Assembly (NCBI GenBank): GCA_002376235.1 | Contig: DFNX01000016.1 | Location: 1,364,001 to 1,428,000 of the forward strand | Origin: Neorhizobium sp. UBA3556 | GTDB taxonomy: Bacteria; Pseudomonadota; Alphaproteobacteria; Rhizobiales; Rhizobiaceae | DNA: 64,000 nt | Direction of reading: 5' to 3' | Part shown: piece after piece, positions 18,154 to 26,418 of the stretch | Layout of the letters: each line of letters opens with the position of its first letter | Position numbering within the stretch: the stretch's first letter is position 1 | The notes under the pieces: model-generated | What the model was told of the DNA's origin: nothing | The model's input: only the letters and a program-made list of their open reading frames with translations | The model's database searches: none | Position numbers and translations under genes: made by a program

Positions 18154-19734
18154 ATGCGTGACCATCTCGTTGCGGTCGATATCGGCACGACCAGCGCGCG
18201 TGCCGGCGTTTTCGACAGCGGTGGCCGAATGCTCGCCAAGGCCAAACATCCGATCCGGATGTTCCGCACCAATGAAAACCATGCCGAACACTCCTCCGAG
18301 GATATCTGGGCCGCAACCTGCCATGCAGTGAAGGCCGCGATGAGCGAAGCTGCAGTTGCTTCATCCAGCATCGCCGCCATCGGCTTCGACGCCACCTGCT
18401 CGCTCGTGATGCGGGACACCAATGGCAAGCCTCTTTCCGTCTCCACCACGGGCGCTGCTGAACAGGATACGATCGTCTGGCACGATCACCGCGCTATCCG
18501 CGAGGCCGACGAGCTCTCTACCTCCGGGCACCATGTTCTGGATTTCTCCGGCGGCTCTCTGTCACCGGAAATGGAAATGCCGAAGCTGAAATGGCTGAAA
18601 GAGAACCGGCCGGAAAGCTGGAAAAAATCCGGTTTCATCCTCGATCTTGCCGATTTCCTCACCTGGAAGGCAACCGGATCGGCGGAGCGCTCCCGCTGCA
18701 CAGTCACCGCCAAATGGAACTATCTGGCGCATGAAAAGCCTGGCTGGAAAAGCGACTATCTGAAGCTTGCCGGCCTCGAAGATCTGAAGGAAAAAGCCGG
18801 CTTGCCGGAAGGCGCGGCAGAGGTCGGCACCAGCCTCGGCAGATTATCGAGACAAGCCGCCGCCGAGCTCGGTCTCGATACCGGGGTCGAAGTCTCTCCC
18901 GGCTTGATCGACGCCTATGCCGGTGCCTTCGGCGCGCTTGCAGGTGCCGCCAGCGAAACGAACCTCGAAACCAGCGTCGCACTGATCGGCGGAACCTCCA
19001 GCTGCATCGTCGCCTTCTCGCGCGATCCGAAACCCGGCCGCAGTCTCTGGGGTCCATATTACGAGGCCGTTCTGCCCGATCACTGGCTGGTCGAGGGCGG
19101 CCAGTCGGCAGCAGGCGCCCTTCTCGATCATATCGTCCAGATGCATGCCGCCGGTGGCGAACCGACCGCTGACCTGCATGGCCGTATCATCGCCCGCATC
19201 GCCGAGCTGCGCGCCGGGACAGACGGCGATATCGCCCCCAATCTGCACATCCTCCCGGATTTCCACGGCAACCGCTCGCCGCTCGCCGATCCGCATGTGC
19301 GCGGCGTTATCACCGGACTTACCCTTGACACATCCTTCGATGGCCTGTGCCGCAGCTACTGGCGCAGTTGCGTGGCGATCGCGCTCGGCATCCGCCATAT
19401 CCTCGATACCATGGTCGGCTTCGGTTATCGTTTCGAAACCCTGCATGTCACCGGCGGCCATGTGAACAATCCGCTGTTGGTCGAGCTCTACGCCGATGTC
19501 ACCGGCTGCCGGGTCGTGGTGCCGCAAACGAGCGATGCCGTCCTGCTCGGCACTGCCATGACCGCCGCCGTAGCCGGCGGCCTGCACTCATCCCTGTTCG
19601 CCGCAGGTTCGGCAATGCAGGCGAATGGCACCGAATATCTCCCCGATCCGGCCCGCAAGACAGCCTATGACCGCGATTACCGCCGCTTCCTCACCATGGT
19701 CCGCCATCGCGAGGAATTGCGCGAACTGGCCTGA
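18154..19734 (+). CDS. FGGY-family carbohydrate kinase (ribulokinase/pentulose kinase type)
   Basis: This 526-residue FGGY kinase has the phosphate-1 motif VAVDIGTTSARAGVF, GFDATCSLV, the adenosine region ALIGGTSSC and the FGGY signature region HVTGGHVNNPLL. The sequence fits the ribulokinase-like 5-carbon kinase subgroup better than xylulokinase or fructokinase. A pentulose kinase beside a polyol dehydrogenase suggests that the operon also degrades pentitols (arabitol or ribitol) through xylulose or ribulose phosphate. It lies 55 bases after the HAD gene. Confidence 0.87.
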   Translation: MRDHLVAVDIGTTSARAGVFDSGGRMLAKAKHPIRMFRTNENHAEHSSEDIWAATCHAVKAAMSEAAVASSSIAAIGFDATCSLVMRDTNGKPLSVSTTGAAEQDTIVWHDHRAIREADELSTSGHHVLDFSGGSLSPEMEMPKLKWLKENRPESWKKSGFILDLADFLTWKATGSAERSRCTVTAKWNYLAHEKPGWKSDYLKLAGLEDLKEKAGLPEGAAEVGTSLGRLSRQAAAELGLDTGVEVSPGLIDAYAGAFGALAGAASETNLETSVALIGGTSSCIVAFSRDPKPGRSLWGPYYEAVLPDHWLVEGGQSAAGALLDHIVQMHAAGGEPTADLHGRIIARIAELRAGTDGDIAPNLHILPDFHGNRSPLADPHVRGVITGLTLDTSFDGLCRSYWRSCVAIALGIRHILDTMVGFGYRFETLHVTGGHVNNPLLVELYADVTGCRVVVPQTSDAVLLGTAMTAAVAGGLHSSLFAAGSAMQANGTEYLPDPARKTAYDRDYRRFLTMVRHREELRELA

Positions 19735-19761
19735 GCTATCACATGGCCAAGGCCGGCCCGG

Positions 19762-20163
19762 TCACTTCCGGGTCTTGTCCTGTGACACATCCCCCTCACC
19801 CGGCAGCGGATCGAAAAACAGATAGAGCCCGCTGATCAGCCCGTCGCGTGCGATGATGAAATCGGTCCCCGCATAGGCCGGTGGCTCACCGGGCGCACCG
19901 GAAACCCACCGCACCCTGCCGGCAGTCTCATGCAGCACTTCCGCCGGACCGAGTTCACGATATTGGAAATCTGGATGAGAAGCCCGGATCACGCCGGCAA
20001 TCCGGGCAATTTCTTCCGGTCCACGATAGATCGCGCTTGGCTCGTGAAACTCCGCATCCGGCGCAAAAATCTCAGCCGCAACCGTCTGGCGGCGCTGATC
20101 GTCCGACTCGCCGAAAACCTCCTGCAGATTGCGCTTCAGCAATGTCGCTATGTCGTACGTCAT
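19762..20163 (-). CDS. SnoaL-like (NTF2 fold) protein
   Basis: This 133-residue NTF2/SnoaL-like protein starts MTYDIATLLKRNLQEV. It carries EIFAPDAEFHEPSAIYRGPEEI and the closing strand FIIARDGLISGLYLFFD. AAGGAG precedes the ATG at 20163. Upstream residues of a longer reading are an SDR shadow. It is transcribed after the SDR gene (76-base gap), probably as one unit. SnoaL-like folds serve as small hydrolases, isomerases or ligand-binding proteins, so the role is open. Confidence 0.82.
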   Translation of the reverse strand: MTYDIATLLKRNLQEVFGESDDQRRQTVAAEIFAPDAEFHEPSAIYRGPEEIARIAGVIRASHPDFQYRELGPAEVLHETAGRVRWVSGAPGEPPAYAGTDFIIARDGLISGLYLFFDPLPGEGDVSQDKTRK

Positions 20164-20239
20164 CGTCCGTCTCCTTGAGAAAGCCACGCGTCCCTCAAGG
20201 ACGCGCGGGTGAGCTTCAACGGTCAAATCATTTCGTCGG

Positions 20240-20992
20240 TCAGATCTGCACCTGGCCACCATCGACAAACAGTTCGACGCCATTGACGAAGCTTGCATCA
20301 TCGGAGGCAAGGAACAACACCGCCTTTGCGATCTCTTCCGGCTGGCCGACACGACCGGCGGGAATGAGGCCGGCGAGATAATCCTTCGTGCCCTCAGCCG
20401 TCGCACCGCCGCCGAACAGCTCGTTCAGGCCGGCCGTGTCAGTAACGCCGGGGCTGACTGCATTGACGCGAATATGCCGTTCCTTCAGGTCGAGGATCCA
20501 GTTGCGGGCAAAGCTGCGGATCGCGGCCTTGGTGGCGGAGTAAACGCTGAAGGCAGGCGTGCCGGAAATGCTGGTGGTCGAGGAGGTCAGCACGATCGAG
20601 CCGCCATCGCGCATCAGCGGCAGCGCCTTCTGCACGGTGAAAAGCACGCCCTTTACGTTGCTATCGAATGTCGACTGGTAATGCTCCTCGGTGATCGAAC
20701 CGAGTGCTGCGAATTCACCGCCACCGGCATTGGCGAAGACGACATCGATATGTCCATGCTTCTGCTGTACAGCGTCATAAAGCCGGTCGATATCGGCAAG
20801 CTTGCCCATGTCGCCTCGCACGCCGGTCACACGGCCACCGATCGCGTTCACAGCAGCGTCGAGCGCTTCCTGACGACGGCCGGTGATGAACACCGATGCC
20901 CCCTCGCCTGCAAAGGCCTTTGCCGTGGCAAGCCCGATACCGCTCGTACCGCCGGTTACGATGACGATCTTGTTTTCAAATCTTGCAGACAT
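20240..20992 (-). CDS. Short-chain dehydrogenase/reductase
   Basis: This classical SDR of 250 residues has the cofactor motif TGGTSGIG near the N-terminus, NAG (FANAGGG), a catalytic Ser in VLTSSTTS and YSATKAA as the YxxxK motif. The C-terminus FVNGVELFVDGGQVQI is typical. AAAGGAG precedes the ATG at 20992. It is divergent from a LysR-type regulator with a palindrome between them, so it is the likely regulated target. The substrate is unknown. Confidence 0.9.
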   Translation of the reverse strand: MSARFENKIVIVTGGTSGIGLATAKAFAGEGASVFITGRRQEALDAAVNAIGGRVTGVRGDMGKLADIDRLYDAVQQKHGHIDVVFANAGGGEFAALGSITEEHYQSTFDSNVKGVLFTVQKALPLMRDGGSIVLTSSTTSISGTPAFSVYSATKAAIRSFARNWILDLKERHIRVNAVSPGVTDTAGLNELFGGGATAEGTKDYLAGLIPAGRVGQPEEIAKAVLFLASDDASFVNGVELFVDGGQVQI

Positions 20993-21082
20993 TGTCTTTT
21001 CTCCTTTGATCTTGCGGTTTGTTTTCCGCTGGATGAAAGATGCATTCGGAACGCTGTGATCGAAAGTCGGCAATATCGACAC

Positions 21083-21108
21083 TCATCGTTCCATATGGAG
21101 AACGATGA
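21083..21108 (+). promoter_or_regulatory. 26-bp inverted repeat over the LysR gene ribosome site and start
   Basis: TCATCGTTC (21083-21091) and GAACGATGA (21100-21108) are perfect 9-bp arms around an 8-base centre that contains CATATGGA. The right arm runs into the start codon of the LysR gene and the centre holds its GGAG. It could be an operator for autoregulation of the divergent SDR/LysR pair or an RNA hairpin that masks the ribosome site. Confidence 0.5.
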
Positions 21109-22037
21109 TGCGGCTTGACTTGAATGACCTCGTCTATTTTGCCGAAGTGGTTGCCCATGGCGGCTTTGCCCCTGCCGGGCGCGCGCTGCGCGAACCGAAA
21201 TCCAAGCTCAGCCGCCGCGTGGCCGGGCTGGAGACGCGGCTCGGCGTGCGCCTGATCGAACGATCGAGCCGCCGTTTTAGGGTAACGGATGTCGGGCAGG
21301 TCTTCTATCAGCGCTGCAAGGCAATGCTCGCCGAGGCGGAATTGGCGCAGGCACTGGTGGCGGAAGCCAAATCGGAACCGGAAGGTCTCGTCCGCTTCAG
21401 TTGCCCAACCGGTTTGGTCGAACCGATATCGGGTCTGGTCAACACATTCCTCGACCGTCACCCCAAGGTCCAGATGCAACTCGTCGCACTCGACCGGCCG
21501 GTCGATCTCATCGAGGAACGGATCGATATCGCACTGCGCGTCCGCACCACGATCGACAGCGACGCATCGCTGACCATGCGCTCGCTCGGCCAGTCTGTCC
21601 GCATCCTCGTCGCAAGTCCGCAGCTCGCCAGCCGCATCGCCGATGTCGAACAGCTCGGCACATTACCGACCCTCGCAACCAGCGACGATGCAAGCGAACT
21701 GGAATGGCATCTGGAGACAGAGGACGGCCGAAAACACATTCTTCGCCATGCACCGCGCATGGGCTGCGCCGATTTTTCCGCAGTCCGCGCCGCGGCGATT
21801 GCAGGTCTCGGCGTCGCCATCCTACCCGATCACACCTGCCGCCAGGCGCTGGAGGATGGAACCCTCGTCCGTATCCTGCCCGCATGGCGCGGCATTACCG
21901 GCATCGTGCATCTGGTCTTCACCACCCGCCGCGGACTTCCGCCGGCAGTGAGAAAATTCATCGATCACCTGGCCGCGAATTTCCCCAGGGATGCGCTGGA
22001 CGACCGGCGATTTCGCAACCGCCTGCCCATTGCGTAA
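21108..22037 (+). CDS. LysR-family transcriptional regulator
   Basis: The N-terminal winged HTH reads LNDLVYFAEVVAHGGFAPAGRALREPKSKLSRRVAGLE, and the effector domain contains FSCPTGLVEPISGLV and the closing GLGVAILPDHTCRQAL. It is about 309 residues. Of two adjacent ATGs (21105, 21108) the second has seven-base spacing to GGAG. It is divergent from the SDR/SnoaL genes, the usual LysR regulator-target layout. Confidence 0.9.
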   Translation: MRLDLNDLVYFAEVVAHGGFAPAGRALREPKSKLSRRVAGLETRLGVRLIERSSRRFRVTDVGQVFYQRCKAMLAEAELAQALVAEAKSEPEGLVRFSCPTGLVEPISGLVNTFLDRHPKVQMQLVALDRPVDLIEERIDIALRVRTTIDSDASLTMRSLGQSVRILVASPQLASRIADVEQLGTLPTLATSDDASELEWHLETEDGRKHILRHAPRMGCADFSAVRAAAIAGLGVAILPDHTCRQALEDGTLVRILPAWRGITGIVHLVFTTRRGLPPAVRKFIDHLAANFPRDALDDRRFRNRLPIA

Positions 22038-22051
22038 CCCCATCAAAGCAA

Positions 22052-22078
22052 ATGAGGCGACCGATGGCCGCCTCATTC
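22052..22078. terminator. Hairpin between convergent LysR and chemoreceptor genes
   Basis: AATGAGGCG (22052-22060) and CGCCTCATT (22070-22078) form a perfect 9-bp stem. It lies 15 bases after the LysR stop and 27 bases after the chemoreceptor stop read from the other side. T-runs are weak on both strands, so it may be a modest bidirectional terminator. Confidence 0.6.
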
Positions 22079-22104
22079 ATGTTTACGGATGAAACCCGTG
22101 CCTA

Positions 22105-24201
22105 TCAGGCCGCGCGGCTATAGTTTCCGCGCTCACTTGAAGCAGCTGCCCCGCCAAGGCGGAACTGTGAAAGCAGGGTCTTGAGAGCCGTCGCCTCGGC
22201 GGCAAGCCCGTGGCTGGCCGCCGTCTGCTCCTCGACCATCGCAGCGTTCTGCTGCGTGCCCTGATCCATCGTGTTGACGGCGGTGTTGATCTCGTTCAAG
22301 CCCGTCGACTGTTCGCGGGTCGCCGTCACGATCGCCTGAATGTGACCGTTGATCTCCTGCACCTCGGCCACGATGGCTTCGAGTCTGGTACCGGTCTCGC
22401 CGACGCGGCCAACGCCCTGCTGAACCAGAGTGCCGGATGCGTTGATCAGTTCCTTGATCTCCTTGGCAGCCTGAGCGGAACGTTGCGCCAATTCGCGCAC
22501 TTCCTGAGCAACCACGGCAAAGCCCTTGCCCGCTTCACCGGCGCGTGCGGCCTCAACACCGGCATTCAGCGCCAGAAGGTTGGTCTGGAAGGCGATCTCG
22601 TCGATCACGCCGATGATCTTGGAGATTTCCGAAGACGACCGCTCGATATCCTCCATGGCCCGCACCGCCTCGCGCACGATGCTGCCGGAATTCTCGGCAT
22701 TCGAGCGGGTGCGGTTGACGAGGCGACCGACCTCTTCGGCGCGATGAGCGCTATCTCGTACTGTCGTGGTGATCTCTTCCAGCGCCGCAGCTGTTTCTTC
22801 AACAGAGGCTGCCTGCTGTTCGGTGCGCCGCGCCAAATCGTCGGCTGCATGGCGGATCTCGGAAGCGCCAGCATCGATATTGCGAGCATTGTCGCCCACC
22901 TTCGTCAGCGCGCTGTTCAGCTTGCCGATCGAGGTGTTGAAATCCTTGCGCAGGCTATCGAGTTCGACCACGAAAGGCGAATTGATGCGATATTGCAGGT
23001 CGCCATCGGAGAGATGCGAAAGACCCTTCGCCAGTTCGTCCACGGCAAAGCGCACATCCGCTGCATTGCGGGCGGCAACCCGCTCGCGTTCGCCACGTTC
23101 GCGCTCCGAAAGCGTCCGCGTCTCCTCCGCGTCCCCCTCAAGACGCAGGCGATCGATGGCATTGGTGCGGAAAACGGCAACGGCTGCGGCCATGGAGCCG
23201 ATCTGGTCGGTACGGTCCTGACCGGGAATGGTCGTCTGAAGATTGCCGCTCGCAAGCTTCTCCATCGCAGCCGTCATTGCGGTCACGGGCGAGATGACGA
23301 TACGGCTGAGCAGCGTTGCCAGGAAGGCGATCATGGCGACAACGGCAAGCAGGGTCGCAATGGTGGCAGCAACACGGAACTCGCCGAGAGCGGCATAGGC
23401 ATTATCCCTGTCGACGACGAAACCCAGGCTCCATTCCGCATTCGGCAGTCCGGCAACCGGCAGGAAGCTCACGAGCTTGCCCTTATCACCAATCGCGGTT
23501 TCCGAAATTTCCGAACCGATCTTTGGTGTGTTGGTCGGAAACAGGTCGGAGAGCGTCTTGTTGACGAAAGCGGCATCCGGATGCAGCAGGATCTTGCCCG
23601 CCTTGTTGACGAGGAACGCGTGGCCTTCAGGGCCGGCATCGACCGAATTGATGGCCTGCACCAGGGAATCGAGCGAGAAGTCGCTTGCTACGACGCCAAC
23701 GAATTTTCCGTCTTTTTTGGCAGGAACAGCAGCCGTAATCATCAGCTTCTTGTCGGATGCGGAAACATAAGGCTCGGTCAGGACCGGACCGTTAAGGGCG
23801 ACGACCTGTTTGTACCAGCCGCGCTGGCGCGGATCGTAGTCCGCGGGCATAGGCAGATCCGGCCACTGGGTCATCTCACCATCGGCCTCGCCACCGAAAT
23901 AGGTAGAAACGAACTGGCTGGCGAGAACATTGTTATCAAGGATAGCGAAACGCGATGCGACGTCGGTGCTTTTCTCTATCTGCTTGGCAACGGTATCGGT
24001 CAGCATGAAACGGCCGCTCAACCAGTTGGCGACGCTCTCCGACGCCTGTTTTCCGGTGGAGTCGATGTTGCGGGCGACAGACTCCGCAACGCCATCGCGC
24101 TGAAGACTTTCGATATAGACCGAAAACGCGCCGAAAGCGGCGGCCACAAGCAGCGACGCAGCAAGCAGGATGCGCGTCATGAGGTTTGATTTCTTGGTCA
24201 A
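22105..24201 (-). CDS. Methyl-accepting chemotaxis protein with dCache sensor domain
   Basis: This transmembrane chemoreceptor is of about 698 residues. It has an N-terminal membrane helix (ILLAASLLVAAAFGAFSVY), then a periplasmic dCache_1-like domain with the WYKQVVALNGPVLTEPY ... KKLMITAAVPAKKDGKFVGVVASDFSLDSL signature. A second helix (IATLLAVVAMIAFLATLL), HAMP domains and the MCP hairpin tip EIAFQTNLLALNAGVEAARAG follow. TTG at 24201 has GAGGA nine bases upstream and is preferred; ATG at 24180 is the alternative. It ends without a CheR pentapeptide. dCache domains often bind amino acids or organic acids. Confidence 0.92.
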   Translation of the reverse strand: MTKKSNLMTRILLAASLLVAAAFGAFSVYIESLQRDGVAESVARNIDSTGKQASESVANWLSGRFMLTDTVAKQIEKSTDVASRFAILDNNVLASQFVSTYFGGEADGEMTQWPDLPMPADYDPRQRGWYKQVVALNGPVLTEPYVSASDKKLMITAAVPAKKDGKFVGVVASDFSLDSLVQAINSVDAGPEGHAFLVNKAGKILLHPDAAFVNKTLSDLFPTNTPKIGSEISETAIGDKGKLVSFLPVAGLPNAEWSLGFVVDRDNAYAALGEFRVAATIATLLAVVAMIAFLATLLSRIVISPVTAMTAAMEKLASGNLQTTIPGQDRTDQIGSMAAAVAVFRTNAIDRLRLEGDAEETRTLSERERGERERVAARNAADVRFAVDELAKGLSHLSDGDLQYRINSPFVVELDSLRKDFNTSIGKLNSALTKVGDNARNIDAGASEIRHAADDLARRTEQQAASVEETAAALEEITTTVRDSAHRAEEVGRLVNRTRSNAENSGSIVREAVRAMEDIERSSSEISKIIGVIDEIAFQTNLLALNAGVEAARAGEAGKGFAVVAQEVRELAQRSAQAAKEIKELINASGTLVQQGVGRVGETGTRLEAIVAEVQEINGHIQAIVTATREQSTGLNEINTAVNTMDQGTQQNAAMVEEQTAASHGLAAEATALKTLLSQFRLGGAAASSERGNYSRAA

Positions 24202-24613
24202 ACGAGGTGTTCCTCTGATTAAAAGCCGGTAAACCCGGCTGATCCTTGGCATGGTTCTTAATGGGGGGAGACATGCCGCGAGGCGAGGGCGGGAACGCAT
24301 CATGCGACCGTTACCAGGGCTAAGGCCACAAGCATCCGCATGATTAGATCCAAAATCTAAACTTTGAATAAAAAACAAAAAACAGAAAATACACGCAATA
24401 AGAGCGATTGCGATAGTTCACAACAGTTAATTGCTTAAGCATGCATAGCCACTGGAGAAACAAATACAGACGACATCAGATTTAGTCATACTTTTACTTC
24501 GATCCGTCGACCGTTGATGAGTATCGGATCTTGTAGCATTCAACCGCGTGCGCCTGCTTGCCCTCGCCTCGTTCACTGCCTACATCTGCCCAGCCAACTG
24601 CCGGAGACCATTC
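24202..24613. other. Intergenic region between divergent chemoreceptor and EI24 genes
   Basis: These 412 bases hold the promoters of two divergent genes. The part at 24355-24440 is AT-rich (runs of A around AATAAAAAACAAAAAACAG), fitting a promoter region. AGCCGG and CCGGCT around 24224-24240 form a short hairpin in the chemoreceptor leader. No convincing ORF was seen. Confidence 0.5.
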
Positions 24614-25327
24614 ATGATCCTCGACGCTGCTCGCCTTGCGCTCGTCAACCTCTTTGCGCCTGAAACCCGTTCGGCATTCTGGAAGATGCTGGGGCTGACG
24701 CTCCTCATCCTCATCGGCCTTTGGTTCACGCTGAGGGAGGCCTTTGCCTATTACGTCTGGCCCTGGTTTGCCGCCTTTCTCCCTGCCATGCCAGAGTGGA
24801 CGGGCTGGCTCACGCTCCTTGCAGCCATTGCAGCAAGCATCGGCCTGGCGCTGGCCTTGGCGCTGCTGATCGCACCGATCACCGCACTGATCGCCGGCCT
24901 TTTTCTCGATGATGTCGCAGCGGTCGTCGAAAAGCGGGATTACCCGAACGATCCTCCCGGCAATGAACTGCCGCTCGGCCAGGCGATCGCGGGTTCGATA
25001 AAGTTCCTCGGCGTCGTCATCGTCGGCAATTTTATCGCGCTTCTTCTTCTGTTCATTCCAGGCGTCAACCTGATCGCCTTCTTCATGGTCAACGGCTATC
25101 TGCTCGGAAGGGAATTCTTCGAGTTCGCCGCCATGCGTTTTCGCTCGCCGGAAGAAGCACGCGCTTTCAGAGCCAAACATGGCTCGACGGTGCTGCTCGC
25201 CGGCATGCTGATCGCAGGCTTCCTAGCCATCCCTTTCGTCAACCTCCTGACACCACTCTTTGCCGCCGGGTTGATGGTGCATCTACACAAGGCAATCTCG
25301 AAGCGGGATCCGGATTTCAAAGGCTAG
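24614..25327 (+). CDS. EI24/CysZ-type membrane protein
   Basis: This 237-residue protein has four to six hydrophobic segments and the pattern LFLDDVAAVVEKRDYP and FIPGVNLIAFFMVNGYLLGREFFEFAAMRF typical of the EI24/CysZ family. CysZ mediates sulfate uptake in enterobacteria, but many alphaproteobacterial members are uncharacterised. ATG 24614 has GGAG eight bases upstream; the longer reading from 24548 has no ribosome site. Its TAG stop is shared, as CTAG, with the convergent glyoxalase-family gene. Confidence 0.87.
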   Translation: MILDAARLALVNLFAPETRSAFWKMLGLTLLILIGLWFTLREAFAYYVWPWFAAFLPAMPEWTGWLTLLAAIAASIGLALALALLIAPITALIAGLFLDDVAAVVEKRDYPNDPPGNELPLGQAIAGSIKFLGVVIVGNFIALLLLFIPGVNLIAFFMVNGYLLGREFFEFAAMRFRSPEEARAFRAKHGSTVLLAGMLIAGFLAIPFVNLLTPLFAAGLMVHLHKAISKRDPDFKG

Positions 25328-25749
25328 GTCGGAAGTGCCGAAGCATCGTATTGCGCCGCGAATTCCGCGCTCGGCGGGATCGGCTTGATGATGTCTATCA
25401 GCACACCATTCGGATCGGCGGTGATGAAATGCCGCTGGCCGAAATCCTCGTCCCTGAGATCGAGCATGATCGGAAGGCCTGCAGCCTTCAGCTGCGCATA
25501 AACCGCATCGACATCCTCCACCTCGAAATTCAGCAGCAGGCCTGACACCGTACCACGTCCTTCCTGAGGGATCGTCTCATGGCTGCCATCGAGGATGGCA
25601 AGCGTCACATGCTCGCTCTCCTTCGATTGCAGATGAACATACCAGTCTGCAGAAAACAACGGCTCGAAGCCGAAATGCCGGATATAGAATGCCGCCGTGC
25701 CAGCGACGTCTGCGGTCATGATGACAGGATAGTAGCTAACTGCTTTCAT
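25324..25749 (-). CDS. VOC (glyoxalase/bleomycin resistance) family protein
   Basis: This 141-residue vicinal-oxygen-chelate protein starts MKAVSYYPVIMTADVAGTAAFYIRHFGFEPLF. The second half closes with RDEDFGQRHFITADPNGVLIDIIKPI. The His/Glu positions resemble metal-binding VOC proteins, but the activity cannot be assigned. It is divergent from a TetR regulator with two operator-like repeats between the start codons, so it is probably TetR-controlled. TGGAGG precedes the ATG. Confidence 0.87.
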   Translation of the reverse strand: MKAVSYYPVIMTADVAGTAAFYIRHFGFEPLFSADWYVHLQSKESEHVTLAILDGSHETIPQEGRGTVSGLLLNFEVEDVDAVYAQLKAAGLPIMLDLRDEDFGQRHFITADPNGVLIDIIKPIPPSAEFAAQYDASALPT

Positions 25750-25775
25750 CTCTTTTCCTCCATTGAAATCAGAGA

Positions 25776-25823
25776 TACATTCAGCCTGTATGTTTTCTTA
25801 TAAATACATTCTGCCTGTATGTA
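25776..25823. promoter_or_regulatory. Two direct copies of a TetR-type operator
   Basis: TACATTCAGCCTGTATGTT (25776-25794) and TACATTCTGCCTGTATGTA (25805-25823) are 29 bp apart and differ at two positions. Each has outer dyad arms TACAT/ATGTA, fitting a palindromic TetR site. They occupy the space between the VOC and TetR start codons, so one repressor could control both genes. Confidence 0.7.
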
Positions 25824-25839
25824 AATGGAGAAGATTGGC

Positions 25840-26418
25840 ATGCCACGCAGCAATCGTGAACGCACCGACGCCACCCGCACCGCCCTGTTGGATGCAGCAC
25901 GAACACTGTTCATCGAAAAGGGTTATGCTGAAACAGCAACCCCGGACATCGTCGCTGTCGCAGCGGTCACTCGCGGCGCGCTCTATCACCACTTTGCAGA
26001 CAAGAAGGCGCTATTCTGGGCGATAATCGAACGCGAGGCCGACGACGTAGCAGCCGATATCGACGCTCGCTCGGCGCAAGCCTCGTCGGCACGCGAGGCG
26101 CTGTTGCAGGGCGCGTCCGCCTATTTCGACGCAATGGCAGTGCCGGGCCGCACACGGCTGCTTTTGAAAGAAGCCCCTGCGCAGCACGCGGTCGATAGTG
26201 GTGAGGGAGAAGACCCTGCCGAAGAAGGATTGAAGATCGGCCTGTCACATCTGCTCGCAGGGTCCGACAATCTCAAGCTTCTCGACCCGCTGACCATGCT
26301 GATTTCATCCGCCTTCGAAAAGGCTGCCATCGCAATCGATAGCGGGGGCAATCGCGCCGACTACGAAGCCGCGATCGCAGCCCTGCTCGACGGCCTCACG
26401 GCGCAGCCCCGCCTATGA
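25840..26418 (+). CDS. TetR-family transcriptional regulator
   Basis: This 192-residue protein has the TetR HTH TALLDAARTLFIEKGYAETATPDIVAVAAVTRGALYHHFADKKALFWAI. The C-terminal ligand domain is divergent, as usual. ATG 25840 has GGAG nine bases upstream; an ATG at 25825 overlaps the ribosome site and operator. It is divergent from the VOC gene. The last 23 bases overlap the convergent nth gene. Confidence 0.9.
   Translation: MPRSNRERTDATRTALLDAARTLFIEKGYAETATPDIVAVAAVTRGALYHHFADKKALFWAIIEREADDVAADIDARSAQASSAREALLQGASAYFDAMAVPGRTRLLLKEAPAQHAVDSGEGEDPAEEGLKIGLSHLLAGSDNLKLLDPLTMLISSAFEKAAIAIDSGGNRADYEAAIAALLDGLTAQPRL

Noticed and set aside
22210..24189. 659-codon plus-strand open frame opposite the dCache chemoreceptor
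   Set aside because: It has no recognisable domain or ribosome site and mirrors the codon structure of a clear MCP gene on the other strand; GC-rich third positions produce such shadows.
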